A stretch of DNA of 64,000 nt from NCBI GenBank assembly GCA_963836405.1, contig CAWIJL010000020.1, positions 18,704 through 82,703 of the forward strand, in the 5' to 3' direction. The notes below the pieces were generated by a model. That model was not told where the DNA came from. It was given only the letters and a program-made list of their open reading frames with translations, and ran no database searches. Below are positions 49,586 through 59,215 of this stretch, one piece after another. Made by a program: the position numbers and the translations under genes. The stretch's first letter is position 1. Each line of letters begins with the position of its first letter. Origin of the DNA: CAWIJJ01 sp963836405 (GTDB lineage: Bacteria > Acidobacteriota > Terriglobia > Bryobacterales > Bryobacteraceae).

Positions 49586-52500
49586 TTAGAACCGGAACCT
49601 CAGTACGGCGGTCACACGCCGCATTCCCGCCGCGCTCGTCGGTAAGCCGAACGTGCTCGACCCGATGGTTGTTCCCCAATTGGTGATAGTCACGTGGTTG
49701 AGGATATTGCTGGCCTGGAGTTGCAAATCCAGATTCTTACGTTCCGCCAGTTGAAAACCGCGGCTCATGGAGCCGTTCATGGAGAAGTTCATCGGTCCGG
49801 GGATCGTATTGCGGCCGGCCGTGCCCCATTCGCCCGCCGCCGGAGCGGCAAAGGCGAGGATGTTGAACCCGTAGCCCGGCGTTGGAGGATCGAGCGAGGC
49901 GCCTGTGGCGCTGGCCCGCACCGGTCCGCTGACGCCCGTGCCGCCCACCACCGAGCGGTTGCCTCCGGCGGTCGCCGTAAGAGGTGTTCCGCTGCGCACC
50001 GAGATGCTGCCGTTGATGTTCCAGCCCTTGAGAAGGACCGCTTTCCAGCCGGTAAGCAGGCCGCCGCCCCGCCGCCCGAATCCGGAGCTGTAGCCGTAGT
50101 TAATATTGAGCGTGTGGCGCGCATCGAAGTTGGAGAGGGCTCGCTCGGCGCGAAGGTCCAGCCAGTTCTGGGCGATCAGGGTTCCCACGCCGCCGCTATC
50201 GATTGCCTTGGAGAGCATGTAGGAGAATCCGCTCATCAACCCGCTGCGGAATCTCCGGTTCAGGTTCACGGTCGCCGAATTAAACGTCGAGTTTCCGTGC
50301 GCCTGCTGATAGATGTACCCGGATGGCAGCAGACTCACTTCCGTGCTGCCCGGCGCCAGCGATCCCGGCAGGAACTGCTGGTCGAGGCCGGTCCCCTTGG
50401 TGTGATTGAACGTCATGTTCAGGGTCAACGCACGCACCAGGTCCTGCTGCACGGAAAGCTGCCAGGACTGCACATAGCCCAGGTTGTAATTCGGGTCGAT
50501 GGCGCGGGTATTGGTGATGGTGTTGGGCCCCGTGGTGAAGCCGGCGATGGTCAGCGGGTTGTCGAGGGCAGTGGAGACGTTGAAACTGCGGGCGAACGGC
50601 GGTTGGGCTGCCATGTTGTTGGCGAAGGCGCTGTAAACGGAGGTCAGGTAATAGAGGCCGTAGCCTCCGTTGATTCTCAGGGAGTGTTTCGACGAGGGAC
50701 GCCAGGCAAAGCCGAAACGCGGCGAGATGTTGTGCGGATCGCCGCGCAACAGCGTGTCGTTGTAGTGGATCCCGCTGAGGCTTCCCGTCTGGCCCGGCAG
50801 CACCGGCGCGATGGCCGTGAAGCCCGGCGCAATATCCAGGTTCACCAGCCTGCCGTACAGTTCCTTCACGGGCGTCTGGTAGTCCCAGCGAAGACCAATG
50901 TTAAGGGTAAACCGGGTGCTGATGCGCCAATCGTCCTGCGCGAACAGGTTGAAGACCGAGCCGCGGAAGTACTTGTCCGCGTTGCCATAGCTGAGGGCGT
51001 TGGTGGTGGGCAGGCCGAGCATGAAATCGGCGAAATCGAAGCCGGTTCCGGACACCGCCACGCCGTTCACGATTTGGCTGGTCTGGTTGCCGGTGAAGGT
51101 GAACGAACCCCGCGGATTCGAATCGGAAAGAATGTTGCTCTGCTGCCGCTGGTAACCGGCCCCAAACGAGAGGTTGTGCAGATTGTGCACGAGCGTTAGT
51201 CCCGCGGTAAGGGCACTGGTCTGTATACGTGACAGCGAGGCAACGCTATCGGACAGGCGCGTGAAGTTGGTGAAGCTGAGCCCAGGCGGCCCCCAGTTAA
51301 TCGGGTCGCGCGACGCGCCGCTGATGCCCAGGTCCCCCTCGACATCCTGTAGAAAGGCGAAGAACGGTACCCCGTTGTTGCGGCTCCGGCTAAAGCGATA
51401 GCTGATGTTTCCGATGATTCGCGTGGTGAAGTTGTGGGAGTATGCCACGTTGACATTGAAGTTCCGGCCCGATCGGGTGTCGCGGAATCCGAAGACGTCG
51501 GGATTGTTGCCGTCGCTGCTCTGAAAGCCGATTCCGCCGTTGATCCGGTTCTTCTGATTGATGGTCTGGTTCAGCCGAACGTTCAGGTTCTGCGTGTTGT
51601 TGACGCTGGTGATGGGCACCGCGTAGTTGCGGCTGTAGCCCGGCAGATTGGGAGACGGGTAGAACTTCGCCAGCGCCGTCGCGATCGGGCTGATACGATC
51701 CCCAGGAATCACGTTACCGGGAAAAGGCTTGCCGGTGAGCGGGTCGAAGATGGTGACGGCTTTCTGAGCGTAGGACTGCGAAAAGTCGCCGATGCGCTCG
51801 AGCGCCGAGGGCATCGTATACACGTTGTTGCTGCCGTTTCGGCTGCGGTTCACCTGGTAGTTGAACGTGAACATGCTGCGGGTGCCGCTGATCAGGTGCG
51901 GGATCTTCAAGGGCCCGCCGAACATGACGGAGGTGTTTGCGCGGGCATAAGCCGCCTTGTCCACCTTGGCTCCGGTTACGGAGTACGTCTGTGCGTCGAG
52001 CGCCGAGTTCGAGAGGTTAAAGGAGAAATTCCCGTTGTAGAGCATGCGCGGGTTGCGCCGCGCGTTGCCGAACGCCGCCACGCCCGCCCGGCCGCCGAAT
52101 GCACCGCCACGACCGCCGCGACCGCCTCCAGCGCCGCGTCCACCACCGCCGGGACCGCCGCCACCCGGACCGCCGCCGCCGGGACCGCCCCCACGACCGC
52201 CAAATCCTCCGGGACCGCCGGCCATTGCACCCGCACCGCCGGGCCCGCCACGTCCGCCACGGCCGCCTGCTCCGCCCGTGAGCTGCTGCTGATTGGTGTT
52301 GATGCCGCCGGGGTTATCGCCGTTATTGGGATCGCCGTTCAACCCCCCGATCCCCATTCCTTCCATGCCGCCGCGGCCGCCCGGTCCCATGCCCATCATT
52401 TCCATGCCGCCACGCCCGCCGAACCAATCCGGCATCATTCCCATTTCGAGGCCCCGGCTGACGCTGCCGTTCACCAGCAGGGACTCGGCGGCGTTCTGGC

Positions 52501-53146
52501 TCAGGTCGGCCATCGCCTCATTGCTCAACGCGCCGGCCTGTCCCGCCTGGCTGAGGTCGCCCGACTGGTTCACGTCCAGGCGTTGGAATCCGGCATCCGC
52601 TGCCTGCCCGTTCTGCTGGCCCGAACGGTTCAAGACCGGACGCCCATTGTTGCCGGCCTGGGTTCCGGACATCCCGGCTGTTCCCCGCCCCCCCTGTCCG
52701 CCGGGTCGCTGCTGCTGGGAGCGTCCGCCGCCCGTCGCCGGTGCAGGGTTGGGAATAACGGACGCCGGAGCGCCGCCTCGGGCAACCGCCGCAGGTCTGG
52801 CGGCGGCCGGCCGGAGCGTGGACTGAATTTCGGCCAATCCCAACAGCTTCAGGTCCCATTCCGGCCTGGGCGCTTCGGCTATGACGCCGATCTCCTTGCG
52901 CTGCTTGGAGAAACCCAGCATTTCCACCTCGATCGTCCAGATACCCTCCGCCAGGTTCGAGAAGCTGTACCGGCCCTGATCGTCGGTGGTGGTGACGATT
53001 TTCTTATCGCCCTGGATGGCCGTGATGGTTGCGCCGGGCACGGGGATCCCCCCGGACCGGACCACGCCGGAGTGAGGCAGGGCCGCCAGTTCCGAGAGCG
53101 CAAACAGGAGGGCCACAATCAATCTCAAAGTGCGGTTTCGAGGCAT
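49586..53146 (-). CDS. Oar-like TonB-dependent receptor with Gly-rich insert
   Basis: 1186 residues. A signal peptide (LIVALLFALSELAALPHSG) is followed by a carboxypeptidase-regulatory domain (PGATITAIQGDKKIVTTTDD). A disordered Gly/Gln/Pro region comes at ~150-350, including a run of GGGPGG units (codons at ~52060-52290). Then comes the barrel: FTFNYQVNRSRNGSNNVYTM, SRSRNNGVPFFAF, LRINGGYGLYYLTSVYSAFA, and a final strand RVTAVLRFRF. The plug is weakly recognised. It is co-transcribed with the VWFA protein downstream. Likely imports large polymers or peptides. Confidence 0.87.
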   Translation of the reverse strand: MPRNRTLRLIVALLFALSELAALPHSGVVRSGGIPVPGATITAIQGDKKIVTTTDDQGRYSFSNLAEGIWTIEVEMLGFSKQRKEIGVIAEAPRPEWDLKLLGLAEIQSTLRPAAARPAAVARGGAPASVIPNPAPATGGGRSQQQRPGGQGGRGTAGMSGTQAGNNGRPVLNRSGQQNGQAADAGFQRLDVNQSGDLSQAGQAGALSNEAMADLSQNAAESLLVNGSVSRGLEMGMMPDWFGGRGGMEMMGMGPGGRGGMEGMGIGGLNGDPNNGDNPGGINTNQQQLTGGAGGRGGRGGPGGAGAMAGGPGGFGGRGGGPGGGGPGGGGPGGGGRGAGGGRGGRGGAFGGRAGVAAFGNARRNPRMLYNGNFSFNLSNSALDAQTYSVTGAKVDKAAYARANTSVMFGGPLKIPHLISGTRSMFTFNYQVNRSRNGSNNVYTMPSALERIGDFSQSYAQKAVTIFDPLTGKPFPGNVIPGDRISPIATALAKFYPSPNLPGYSRNYAVPITSVNNTQNLNVRLNQTINQKNRINGGIGFQSSDGNNPDVFGFRDTRSGRNFNVNVAYSHNFTTRIIGNISYRFSRSRNNGVPFFAFLQDVEGDLGISGASRDPINWGPPGLSFTNFTRLSDSVASLSRIQTSALTAGLTLVHNLHNLSFGAGYQRQQSNILSDSNPRGSFTFTGNQTSQIVNGVAVSGTGFDFADFMLGLPTTNALSYGNADKYFRGSVFNLFAQDDWRISTRFTLNIGLRWDYQTPVKELYGRLVNLDIAPGFTAIAPVLPGQTGSLSGIHYNDTLLRGDPHNISPRFGFAWRPSSKHSLRINGGYGLYYLTSVYSAFANNMAAQPPFARSFNVSTALDNPLTIAGFTTGPNTITNTRAIDPNYNLGYVQSWQLSVQQDLVRALTLNMTFNHTKGTGLDQQFLPGSLAPGSTEVSLLPSGYIYQQAHGNSTFNSATVNLNRRFRSGLMSGFSYMLSKAIDSGGVGTLIAQNWLDLRAERALSNFDARHTLNINYGYSSGFGRRGGGLLTGWKAVLLKGWNINGSISVRSGTPLTATAGGNRSVVGGTGVSGPVRASATGASLDPPTPGYGFNILAFAAPAAGEWGTAGRNTIPGPMNFSMNGSMSRGFQLAERKNLDLQLQASNILNHVTITNWGTTIGSSTFGLPTSAAGMRRVTAVLRFRF

Positions 53147-53250
53147 CGGAGTACTTGAAGTGGCGGAACCCTGCCCCCGAACGTTACGAATCCACTGTTA
53201 AAAAGAATTGATGAAGAAATTGGAACTTGCTCAAAACATTGAGTGAATTC

Positions 53251-53799
53251 CTAGAATTGAGGGACCACGACGGGAGGGACGACAGCGCGCGGGCGGTCCT
53301 CCATTTCCGGAAAGCCGGCGGCCGCGCGGGAACGGATGTAGGAATCGGCCCTGGCGAACCGCTTCTCTCCAATCAGTTCCCGAAACTGCCTCGCAAACTC
53401 GAGGACCATCACTTTCTGAATCCGCCCCAACTCCAAGAGTTGGCCGCTCAGATCCGCCGGTTCGCTTCCGGTCGCGAGGTGTTCCAGCCGGACTTTTAGA
53501 GTAAGCGACCTCCGCAATGCAAAGACGGCAGCCTGCTTTGCCACGCAATCGGCGGCCATTTTCCGCAGCGATTCGACTTCTTCCGTTGTCAAACCCAAAA
53601 CCGGGCCGATCACGGGCGCGGCCGCGGATACAACTTTGGCGAGGAACGCGGCATAGAGTTCATTGTCCGGGGGAGCCTGAGCGGGTGCCTCGGTTTGAGC
53701 AAACAAAGCCAAAACGAACACGCACAGAGCCGCCAAAAGCCGCAGACAGCGCACACACCCTCCGGGATTGAGTATGGAACGCGAGGCGACTGCGGTCAA
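53251..53799 (-). CDS. Small secreted hypothetical protein
   Basis: 182 residues with a hydrophobic leader (LRLLAALCVFVLALFAQTEA) and an alpha-helical body (GLTTEEVESLRKMAADCVAK, FALRRSLTLKVRLEHLATG). No domain recognised. The CDS ends about 100 bp before the TonB receptor start, on the same strand. Possibly part of that locus. Confidence 0.65.
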   Translation of the reverse strand: MTAVASRSILNPGGCVRCLRLLAALCVFVLALFAQTEAPAQAPPDNELYAAFLAKVVSAAAPVIGPVLGLTTEEVESLRKMAADCVAKQAAVFALRRSLTLKVRLEHLATGSEPADLSGQLLELGRIQKVMVLEFARQFRELIGEKRFARADSYIRSRAAAGFPEMEDRPRAVVPPVVVPQF

Positions 53800-53963
53800 G
53801 GGGCTTGAAGGTTTAACTGTAGAAAACTTCTACGGCATGTGGAAATGTAAGTGATTGAAAATGGGGCTTTTGACCCTTTTGAGTGATTCCCCTCTACGCG
53901 TGGAGGGCACCTCCGGCGCAACGCGTTGAGAAATCGGATACCGATGTCTGGAATGGCGCGTGC

Positions 53964-54485
53964 ATGGCCTCATTCTCTATGCAGACGTATCTGGGTCCGC
54001 CGCAGCCGCCCTCGGACGACAAACGGTGGAAAATCGTGGAAGCGAAGGCGCGCCGCCACGGGCGCGAGCCGCATGCACTGATCGAAACGCTGCACACCGT
54101 CCAGGAATGTTTCGGATATCTGGACGAATCGGCGCTGCGTTTTGTCGCCTCCACCCTGCGCGTGCCGTTGAGCCGCGTATACGGAGCGGCCACGTTCTAC
54201 CATTTCTTCACTCTCAAACCCAAAGGCAGACACACGTGCGTGGTGTGCACGGGGACCGCGTGCTACATCAAGGGGGCGGCGGCGCTGCTCGAGGCGATTG
54301 ACAAGGCGCACGGCATCAAGCCGGGAGAAACTACCGCCGATGGCGAACTCTCGGTGCTGACGGCGCGTTGCGTCGGGTCCTGCGGACTGGCGCCGGCGGT
54401 AGTGATGGATAACGCCGTGATGGGAAAAATCGGCCCCGCCGACATGCTGGCGCGAATCGCGAAAGGAATCCGTCATGACCATTGA
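53964..54485 (+). CDS. hoxE: NAD-reducing hydrogenase diaphorase subunit HoxE
   Basis: 173 residues. ATG 53964 chosen; ATG 53979 gives MQTYLGPPQPPSDDKRW, the usual HoxE beginning, and is a good alternative. The NuoE-like [2Fe-2S] thioredoxin fold has HTVQECFGYLDESALRFVAS, CVVCTGTACYIKGA and ARCVGSCGLAPAV with the four cysteines. It links the hydrogenase to its NAD(P) module. It overlaps hoxF by 11 bp at the head of hoxEFUYHW. Confidence 0.95.
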   Translation: MASFSMQTYLGPPQPPSDDKRWKIVEAKARRHGREPHALIETLHTVQECFGYLDESALRFVASTLRVPLSRVYGAATFYHFFTLKPKGRHTCVVCTGTACYIKGAAALLEAIDKAHGIKPGETTADGELSVLTARCVGSCGLAPAVVMDNAVMGKIGPADMLARIAKGIRHDH

Positions 54486-56115
54486 GGAACTCCGCGGCAT
54501 CGCCGAAACGGAACGTGCCGCCCAGAAAAAATTCGAGCACCACGTGTGCGTCTGCATCGCAGCGGGGTGCCTTTCCTCGGGTGCCGGCGAGGTGAGGGAA
54601 GCGATCCAAAAGGAGGTGGTCGAGTCCGGCATGAAGAACGAAGTGCTGGTCAAAGGCGTAGGCTGTATGGGCTTGTGCAGCGCGGGCCCTCTGGTGGAGG
54701 CGGGCGGCAAGATGTACGCGAGTGTCAGCCCGGAAGAGGCGCCGGAAATCGTGCGCAGTCTCGATACGGGCGCGGGGGGCCCGGCCGAATACCCCACCGA
54801 CGTGCCCTTCTTCGAGCGCCAAAAAAAGATCGTGCTCGAGAACTCGGGCAAGATCGACCCGGAGCGGATCGAGGACTACATCGCCGCGGAGGGCTATTTC
54901 GCCCTGGTTACCGCGATTGCGGAAATGAGCCCGCATGAGGTGATCGCGCAGGTGGTGCACAGCGGGTTGCGGGGACGCGGCGGCGCCGGTTACCCGACCG
55001 GGCTCAAGTGGAGTACGGTGGCGAAAACCGGCGAACAGGAGAAGTACGTGATCTGCAACGCCGACGAGGGCGACCCGGGCGCTTTCATGGATCGCGCCGT
55101 GCTCGAGAGCGACCCGCATCGCGTGCTGGAAGGTATGGCCATCGCCGCGTACGCGGTGGGGGCGCAACGCGGCTTCATTTATGTTCGCGCCGAGTATCCA
55201 CTGGCAGTCAAACATCTCAAAACAGCCATCCAGCAGGCGGAACGGATGGGCCTGCTCGGCAACAACATCTGCGGCTCGCGCTTCAGCTTCCGGGTGGATA
55301 TCCGGCTGGGCGCGGGCGCCTTCGTGTGCGGCGAAGAGACCGCGCTGATCGCATCGATCGAGGGAAAACGCGGAACGCCCCGGCCCCGCCCCCCGTATCC
55401 GGCGGAATCCGGCCTGTGGGATCGGCCGACGCTGATCAACAATGTGGAAACGTTCGCCAACATCGCTCCGATCATCCGCAACGGGGCGGAATGGTTCGCT
55501 TCCATCGGGACGGAAAAGAGCAAAGGCACGAAGGTATTCGCGCTGGCCGGGCGGGTCAACAACACCGGACTGATCGAAGTGCCCATGGGCATCAGCCTGC
55601 GCGAAATCATCGAGGAGATCGGCGGCGGCATCCCGGACGGCAAACGCTACAAAGCGGTGCAGACGGGCGGACCGTCGGGCGGATGCATCCCGCTCGAGCA
55701 CATCGACTCGCCGGTCGATTACGAGTCGCTCAAAAGCATCGGGTCAATCATGGGTTCGGGCGGCATGATCGTGATGGACGAAACCTCGTGCATGGTGGAC
55801 GTGGCCAAGTACTTCATGGAGTTCTGCAAGAGTGAATCCTGCGGCAAGTGCATTCCGTGCCGGGCGGGCACGCAGCAGATGCACGGCATTCTGGAGAAGA
55901 TCACCGCAGGCGAAGCGACAGACGCGGATCTGGCCATGCTCGAAGAACTGTGCGACCTGGTGCTCAACACCAGTCTGTGCGGCCTCGGGCAGAGCGCGCC
56001 CAACCCGGTGCTCACCACCCTCAAGTATTTCCGGCACGAGTACAGGGAACACATTCACGGCCCCGGGTGCTCCGCCGGTGTATGCCGCCATGCCGCCAAA
56101 GAGGTGAACGCATGA
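54475..56115 (+). CDS. hoxF: Hydrogenase diaphorase flavoprotein HoxF
   Basis: 546 residues. An N-terminal [2Fe-2S] thioredoxin-like part (CVCIAAGCLSSGA, GVGCMGLCSAGPL) is fused to a NuoF-like flavoprotein: GRGGAGYPTGLKWSTV for NADH, ICNADEGDPGAFMDRAVLES for FMN, GAGAFVCGEETALIASIEGK, and the [4Fe-4S] motif ESCGKCIPCRAGTQQM. It reduces NAD+ with electrons from the hydrogenase or the reverse. ATGA overlap with hoxU. Confidence 0.97.
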   Translation: MTIEELRGIAETERAAQKKFEHHVCVCIAAGCLSSGAGEVREAIQKEVVESGMKNEVLVKGVGCMGLCSAGPLVEAGGKMYASVSPEEAPEIVRSLDTGAGGPAEYPTDVPFFERQKKIVLENSGKIDPERIEDYIAAEGYFALVTAIAEMSPHEVIAQVVHSGLRGRGGAGYPTGLKWSTVAKTGEQEKYVICNADEGDPGAFMDRAVLESDPHRVLEGMAIAAYAVGAQRGFIYVRAEYPLAVKHLKTAIQQAERMGLLGNNICGSRFSFRVDIRLGAGAFVCGEETALIASIEGKRGTPRPRPPYPAESGLWDRPTLINNVETFANIAPIIRNGAEWFASIGTEKSKGTKVFALAGRVNNTGLIEVPMGISLREIIEEIGGGIPDGKRYKAVQTGGPSGGCIPLEHIDSPVDYESLKSIGSIMGSGGMIVMDETSCMVDVAKYFMEFCKSESCGKCIPCRAGTQQMHGILEKITAGEATDADLAMLEELCDLVLNTSLCGLGQSAPNPVLTTLKYFRHEYREHIHGPGCSAGVCRHAAKEVNA

Positions 56116-56834
56116 CCAAGTCACCCGTCCGCATCAAGACTCTGTCTATCGACGGCCGCGCGGTAGGCGCGCGCGAAGACCAGACCATCCTCGAGGTGGC
56201 GCGCGAAAACAACATCTTCATTCCCACGCTGTGCGCGCTCGGCGGCCTGAGCACGGCCGGCGCGTGCCGGCTTTGCCTGGTGGAGGTCAAGGGAATCGCG
56301 CGCCTGCTTCCGGCCTGCGTAACGCTGGTGGCGGAAGGCATGGAAGTGACCGTGAACTCAGAGCGGCTGGCCCGCTATAGGCGGGGCATCCTGGAACTAC
56401 TCTTCGCCGAACGCAACCACGTCTGCTCGGTGTGCGTCACCAACGGCCATTGCGACTTGCAGACGCTGGCGCTCCAACTGGGCATGTCGCACGTCCACTT
56501 CCCCTACCAGTATCCGCGCCTGCCGGTGGATGCATCGCACGAGCGGTTCGTGGTGGATCACAATCGGTGCGTTCTGTGCTCGCGGTGCGTGCGGGTGTGC
56601 GACGAAATCGAGGGCGCCCACACCTGGGACATCATGGCGCGCGGCGCCGATTGCCGGGTGATAACCGACCTGGCGCAGCCCTGGGGCGACTCGGAAAGCT
56701 GCACGGGGTGCGGCAAATGCGTGCAGGTGTGCCCGACGGGAGCCCTGTCGGAGAAAGGAAAATCGGTGGCCGAGATGTCCAAGCGCGGGCAATTCCTGCC
56801 TTACCTGACTTTGATGCGGGAGGGCCGGAAATGA
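56112..56834 (+). CDS. hoxU: Hydrogenase Fe-S subunit HoxU
   Basis: 240 residues from ATG 56112. It carries an N-terminal [2Fe-2S] ferredoxin-like domain (CALGGLSTAGACRLCLVEVK), a NuoG-type CSVCVTNGHCDLQ segment and two [4Fe-4S] motifs (CVLCSRCVRVCDE, CTGCGKCVQVCPTGAL). It wires HoxF to HoxYH. Overlaps hoxF and hoxY by 4 bp each. Confidence 0.97.
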   Translation: MTKSPVRIKTLSIDGRAVGAREDQTILEVARENNIFIPTLCALGGLSTAGACRLCLVEVKGIARLLPACVTLVAEGMEVTVNSERLARYRRGILELLFAERNHVCSVCVTNGHCDLQTLALQLGMSHVHFPYQYPRLPVDASHERFVVDHNRCVLCSRCVRVCDEIEGAHTWDIMARGADCRVITDLAQPWGDSESCTGCGKCVQVCPTGALSEKGKSVAEMSKRGQFLPYLTLMREGRK

Positions 56835-57355
56835 GCCGCATTCGCCTGGCAACCTGCTGGCTCGACGGCTGCTCGGGCTGCCACATGTCGCTGCTCGACA
56901 CCGACGAGCGGCTGCTCGCGCTCGCTCCCCGGATCGACCTGGTCTGGGGTCCGCTGGTGGACCCCAAAGAGTTTCCCGAGAATGTGGACGTCACCCTGGT
57001 GGAAGGCGCCATCTCGAGCGAAGAGGATGTTCACCGCATTCTGGAGATCCGTTCCCGTACGCGGGTGCTGGTTTCGATGGGTGACTGCGCGGTGACCGGC
57101 AACGTCTCCGCGATGCGCAACAATTTCGGACCGGACGCGGTTCTGCGGCGGGCGTATTTGGAGAATGTAGCGTCGGACCCGCAGATTCCGCGAGAGATTA
57201 TCCCGAAGCTGCTGCCCACCACGCGGCCCGTGCACGAGATTGCGCCCGTGGACGTGTTTGTTCCGGGCTGCCCGCCGCCCGCGGATCTCCTCTACTCGGT
57301 GCTGAGCGATCTGCTCGACGGGAAACAACCCAATCCGTCGGCGAAATTTGGATAG
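56831..57355 (+). CDS. hoxY: [NiFe]-hydrogenase small subunit HoxY
   Basis: 174 residues from ATG 56831, overlapping hoxU by 4 bp. The proximal [4Fe-4S] cluster ligands are C9, C14 and C17 (CWLDGCSGCHMSLLD), with more in VSMGDCAVTGNVS and VPGCPPPADLL. It lacks the Tat signal and extra clusters of the membrane-bound types, as expected for a soluble bidirectional enzyme. Confidence 0.97.
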   Translation: MSRIRLATCWLDGCSGCHMSLLDTDERLLALAPRIDLVWGPLVDPKEFPENVDVTLVEGAISSEEDVHRILEIRSRTRVLVSMGDCAVTGNVSAMRNNFGPDAVLRRAYLENVASDPQIPREIIPKLLPTTRPVHEIAPVDVFVPGCPPPADLLYSVLSDLLDGKQPNPSAKFG

Positions 57356-57359
57356 GACC

Positions 57360-58787
57360 ATGCCAAGGCAAAAAATTATCATCGACCCGGTCACCCGTAT
57401 CGAGGGCCATTCCAAAATCTCGATACATTTGGACGATCAGGGCCGCGTGGAAGAGGCGTACTTCCATGTCACCCAATTCCGCGGTTTCGAAAAATTCTGC
57501 GAGGGCCGTCCCTACTACGAGATGCCCTCTCTGATGGCTCGCATCTGCGGAATTTGCCCGGTCAGTCACCTGATGGCCTCGGCCAAGGCCTGCGACCAGA
57601 TTCTGGCGGTACGGATCCCGCCCAACGCCGTACGCCTGCGCAAGATCATGAACCTGGCGCAGATCGTGCAATCGCACGCGCTGGCGTTCTTCTATCTCTC
57701 GGCGCCCGATTTTATCCTTGGCCTCGATTCGGACCCGGCGAAGCGCAACATTTTCGGGCTCGCGGAAGCCAACCCGTCGATGGCGCGCGACGGCGTGCAG
57801 TTGCGCCAGTTCGGACAGAAGGTGATCGAGACATTGGGCGGAAAACGCATACACCCGGCGTGGGTTGTGCCGGGGGGCGTCAGCGAGCCGCTTAACGCGG
57901 AGCGCCGCGACTGGATTCTGGCGGGAATCCCGGCCGCCCGGGCCATCGCCGAACGCACCCTCGATTGGTTCAAGGGCATGATGGAGCAGTTTCGGGAAGA
58001 GATCCGGACTTTCGCCAACCTCCCGACATTGTTCATGGCCCTGGTGGGGGAGACCGGCAAGCTGGAGCACTATGATGGCAAACTCCGCGTTGTGGACGCC
58101 GCCGGGAAACTGGTGGCGGACGGCATTGAGCCAGGGGAATACAACAGCTATATCTCCGAGTTGTCCCACCCCTGGACTTACCTGAAGACGAGTTACTACA
58201 AGCCGCTCGGCTATCCGGATGGGGTATACCGGGTCGGCCCGCTGGCCCGCCTCAACGTGATCGACGGTTGCGGAACGCCGCGCGCCAACCAGGAGTGGGC
58301 GGAGTTCCGGGAACTCGACCGGGGCGCAGTGCTGAGTTCGTTCTACTACCATTACGCGCGCCTGATCGAGATCCTGTACGCTCTCGAAAGCATGGAGCAA
58401 CTGCTGAGCATGCCGGATATTCTGGAGCCGAATGTGCGGGCCCATGCGAGCGTAAATGCCAATGAAGGGGTCGGCGTCACCGAGGCTCCGCGAGGTTCAC
58501 TGATTCACCATTACAAGGTGGACGGGAACGGGCTGATCACCTGGGCCAACATGATCATCGCCACCGGTCACAACAATGCCGCGATGAACCGCGGCGTGTT
58601 GCAGGTCGCACGCCATTTTGTGCACGGCAACCGGCTGAACGAGGGAATGCTGAACCGCGTGGAAGCGGTGATCCGGGCGTTCGATCCGTGCCTAAGCTGC
58701 TCCACGCACGCCGACGGCCGCATGGCGCTCGAAGTCGAGCTTCGCGGCCGTTCGGGTCAGTTGCTGGATGTGATCCGGAACGGGTGA
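57360..58787 (+). CDS. hoxH: [NiFe]-hydrogenase large subunit HoxH
   Basis: 475 residues from ATG 57360; TTG 57348 in the same frame is less likely. The nickel ligands are in RICGICPVSH (C63, C66) and DPCLSCSTH (C444, C447). A C-terminal peptide of 25 residues follows H450 and must be cut off by the protease HoxW. Typical FEKFCEGRPYYEMPSLMA and IDPVTRIEGH motifs are present. The set HoxEFUYH defines a group 3d NAD-linked enzyme. No hyp maturation genes are in this window. Confidence 0.97.
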   Translation: MPRQKIIIDPVTRIEGHSKISIHLDDQGRVEEAYFHVTQFRGFEKFCEGRPYYEMPSLMARICGICPVSHLMASAKACDQILAVRIPPNAVRLRKIMNLAQIVQSHALAFFYLSAPDFILGLDSDPAKRNIFGLAEANPSMARDGVQLRQFGQKVIETLGGKRIHPAWVVPGGVSEPLNAERRDWILAGIPAARAIAERTLDWFKGMMEQFREEIRTFANLPTLFMALVGETGKLEHYDGKLRVVDAAGKLVADGIEPGEYNSYISELSHPWTYLKTSYYKPLGYPDGVYRVGPLARLNVIDGCGTPRANQEWAEFRELDRGAVLSSFYYHYARLIEILYALESMEQLLSMPDILEPNVRAHASVNANEGVGVTEAPRGSLIHHYKVDGNGLITWANMIIATGHNNAAMNRGVLQVARHFVHGNRLNEGMLNRVEAVIRAFDPCLSCSTHADGRMALEVELRGRSGQLLDVIRNG

Positions 58788-59215
58788 TGGCGCCCCTCCT
58801 CATCATTGGATACGGGAATCCGCTGCGCCGGGATGACGGCTTCGGCTGGCACGCGGCGCGGCGGCTTCGCGAATCGATGCCGGATCGAGATGTGGAGGTG
58901 CTGACGGTGCAACAGCTCACGCCGGAGCTGATGGAACCGGTTTCGCGGGCGGGGCGGGTAATTTTCATCGACGCGCGGGCCGGGGGCGAGGCCGGAACGC
59001 TGCTTACGCGGCCTGTCGAGCCGGACAGGTTTTCGGGCACGGCATTCACGCACTTCGCCACACCGGCGGCTCTGCTGGGGGGAGCCGCAGAGCTGTACGG
59101 CGCACATCCCGAGGCGGTATTGATCACGTGCGCCGGCGCCGATTTCGGCTTCGGTGACGAGCTCTCGGCGCCCGTTCAGGCGGCGCTCGATCGCCTGGCG
59201 ATTCAGGCGCCCTAA
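58787..59215 (+). CDS. hoxW: Hydrogenase maturation endopeptidase HoxW
   Basis: 142 residues from ATG 58787, overlapping the hoxH stop by 1 bp. HyaD/HybD family: LLIIGYGNPLRRDDGFGWHA at the N-terminus with the metal-binding aspartate/glutamate positions, VIFIDARAGGEAGTL, and FTHFATPAALLGGAAELYG. It removes the C-terminal tail of HoxH after nickel insertion. Its end overlaps the convergent M48 gene by 4 bp. Confidence 0.95.
   Translation: MAPLLIIGYGNPLRRDDGFGWHAARRLRESMPDRDVEVLTVQQLTPELMEPVSRAGRVIFIDARAGGEAGTLLTRPVEPDRFSGTAFTHFATPAALLGGAAELYGAHPEAVLITCAGADFGFGDELSAPVQAALDRLAIQAP

Noticed and set aside
47827..49686. 619-codon plus-strand ORF
   Set aside because: Shadow of the VWFA gene; composition skewed to His/Glu/Val without recognisable fold.
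51434..53158. 574-codon plus-strand ORF in the Gly-rich receptor
   Set aside because: Opposite strand of the TonB receptor; its Ala/Thr-rich run is only the reverse of GGGPGG codons.
53964..56834. Complex I fragment (nuoEFG)
   Set aside because: The following HoxY, HoxH and HoxW genes show this is a hydrogenase diaphorase, not NADH dehydrogenase I.
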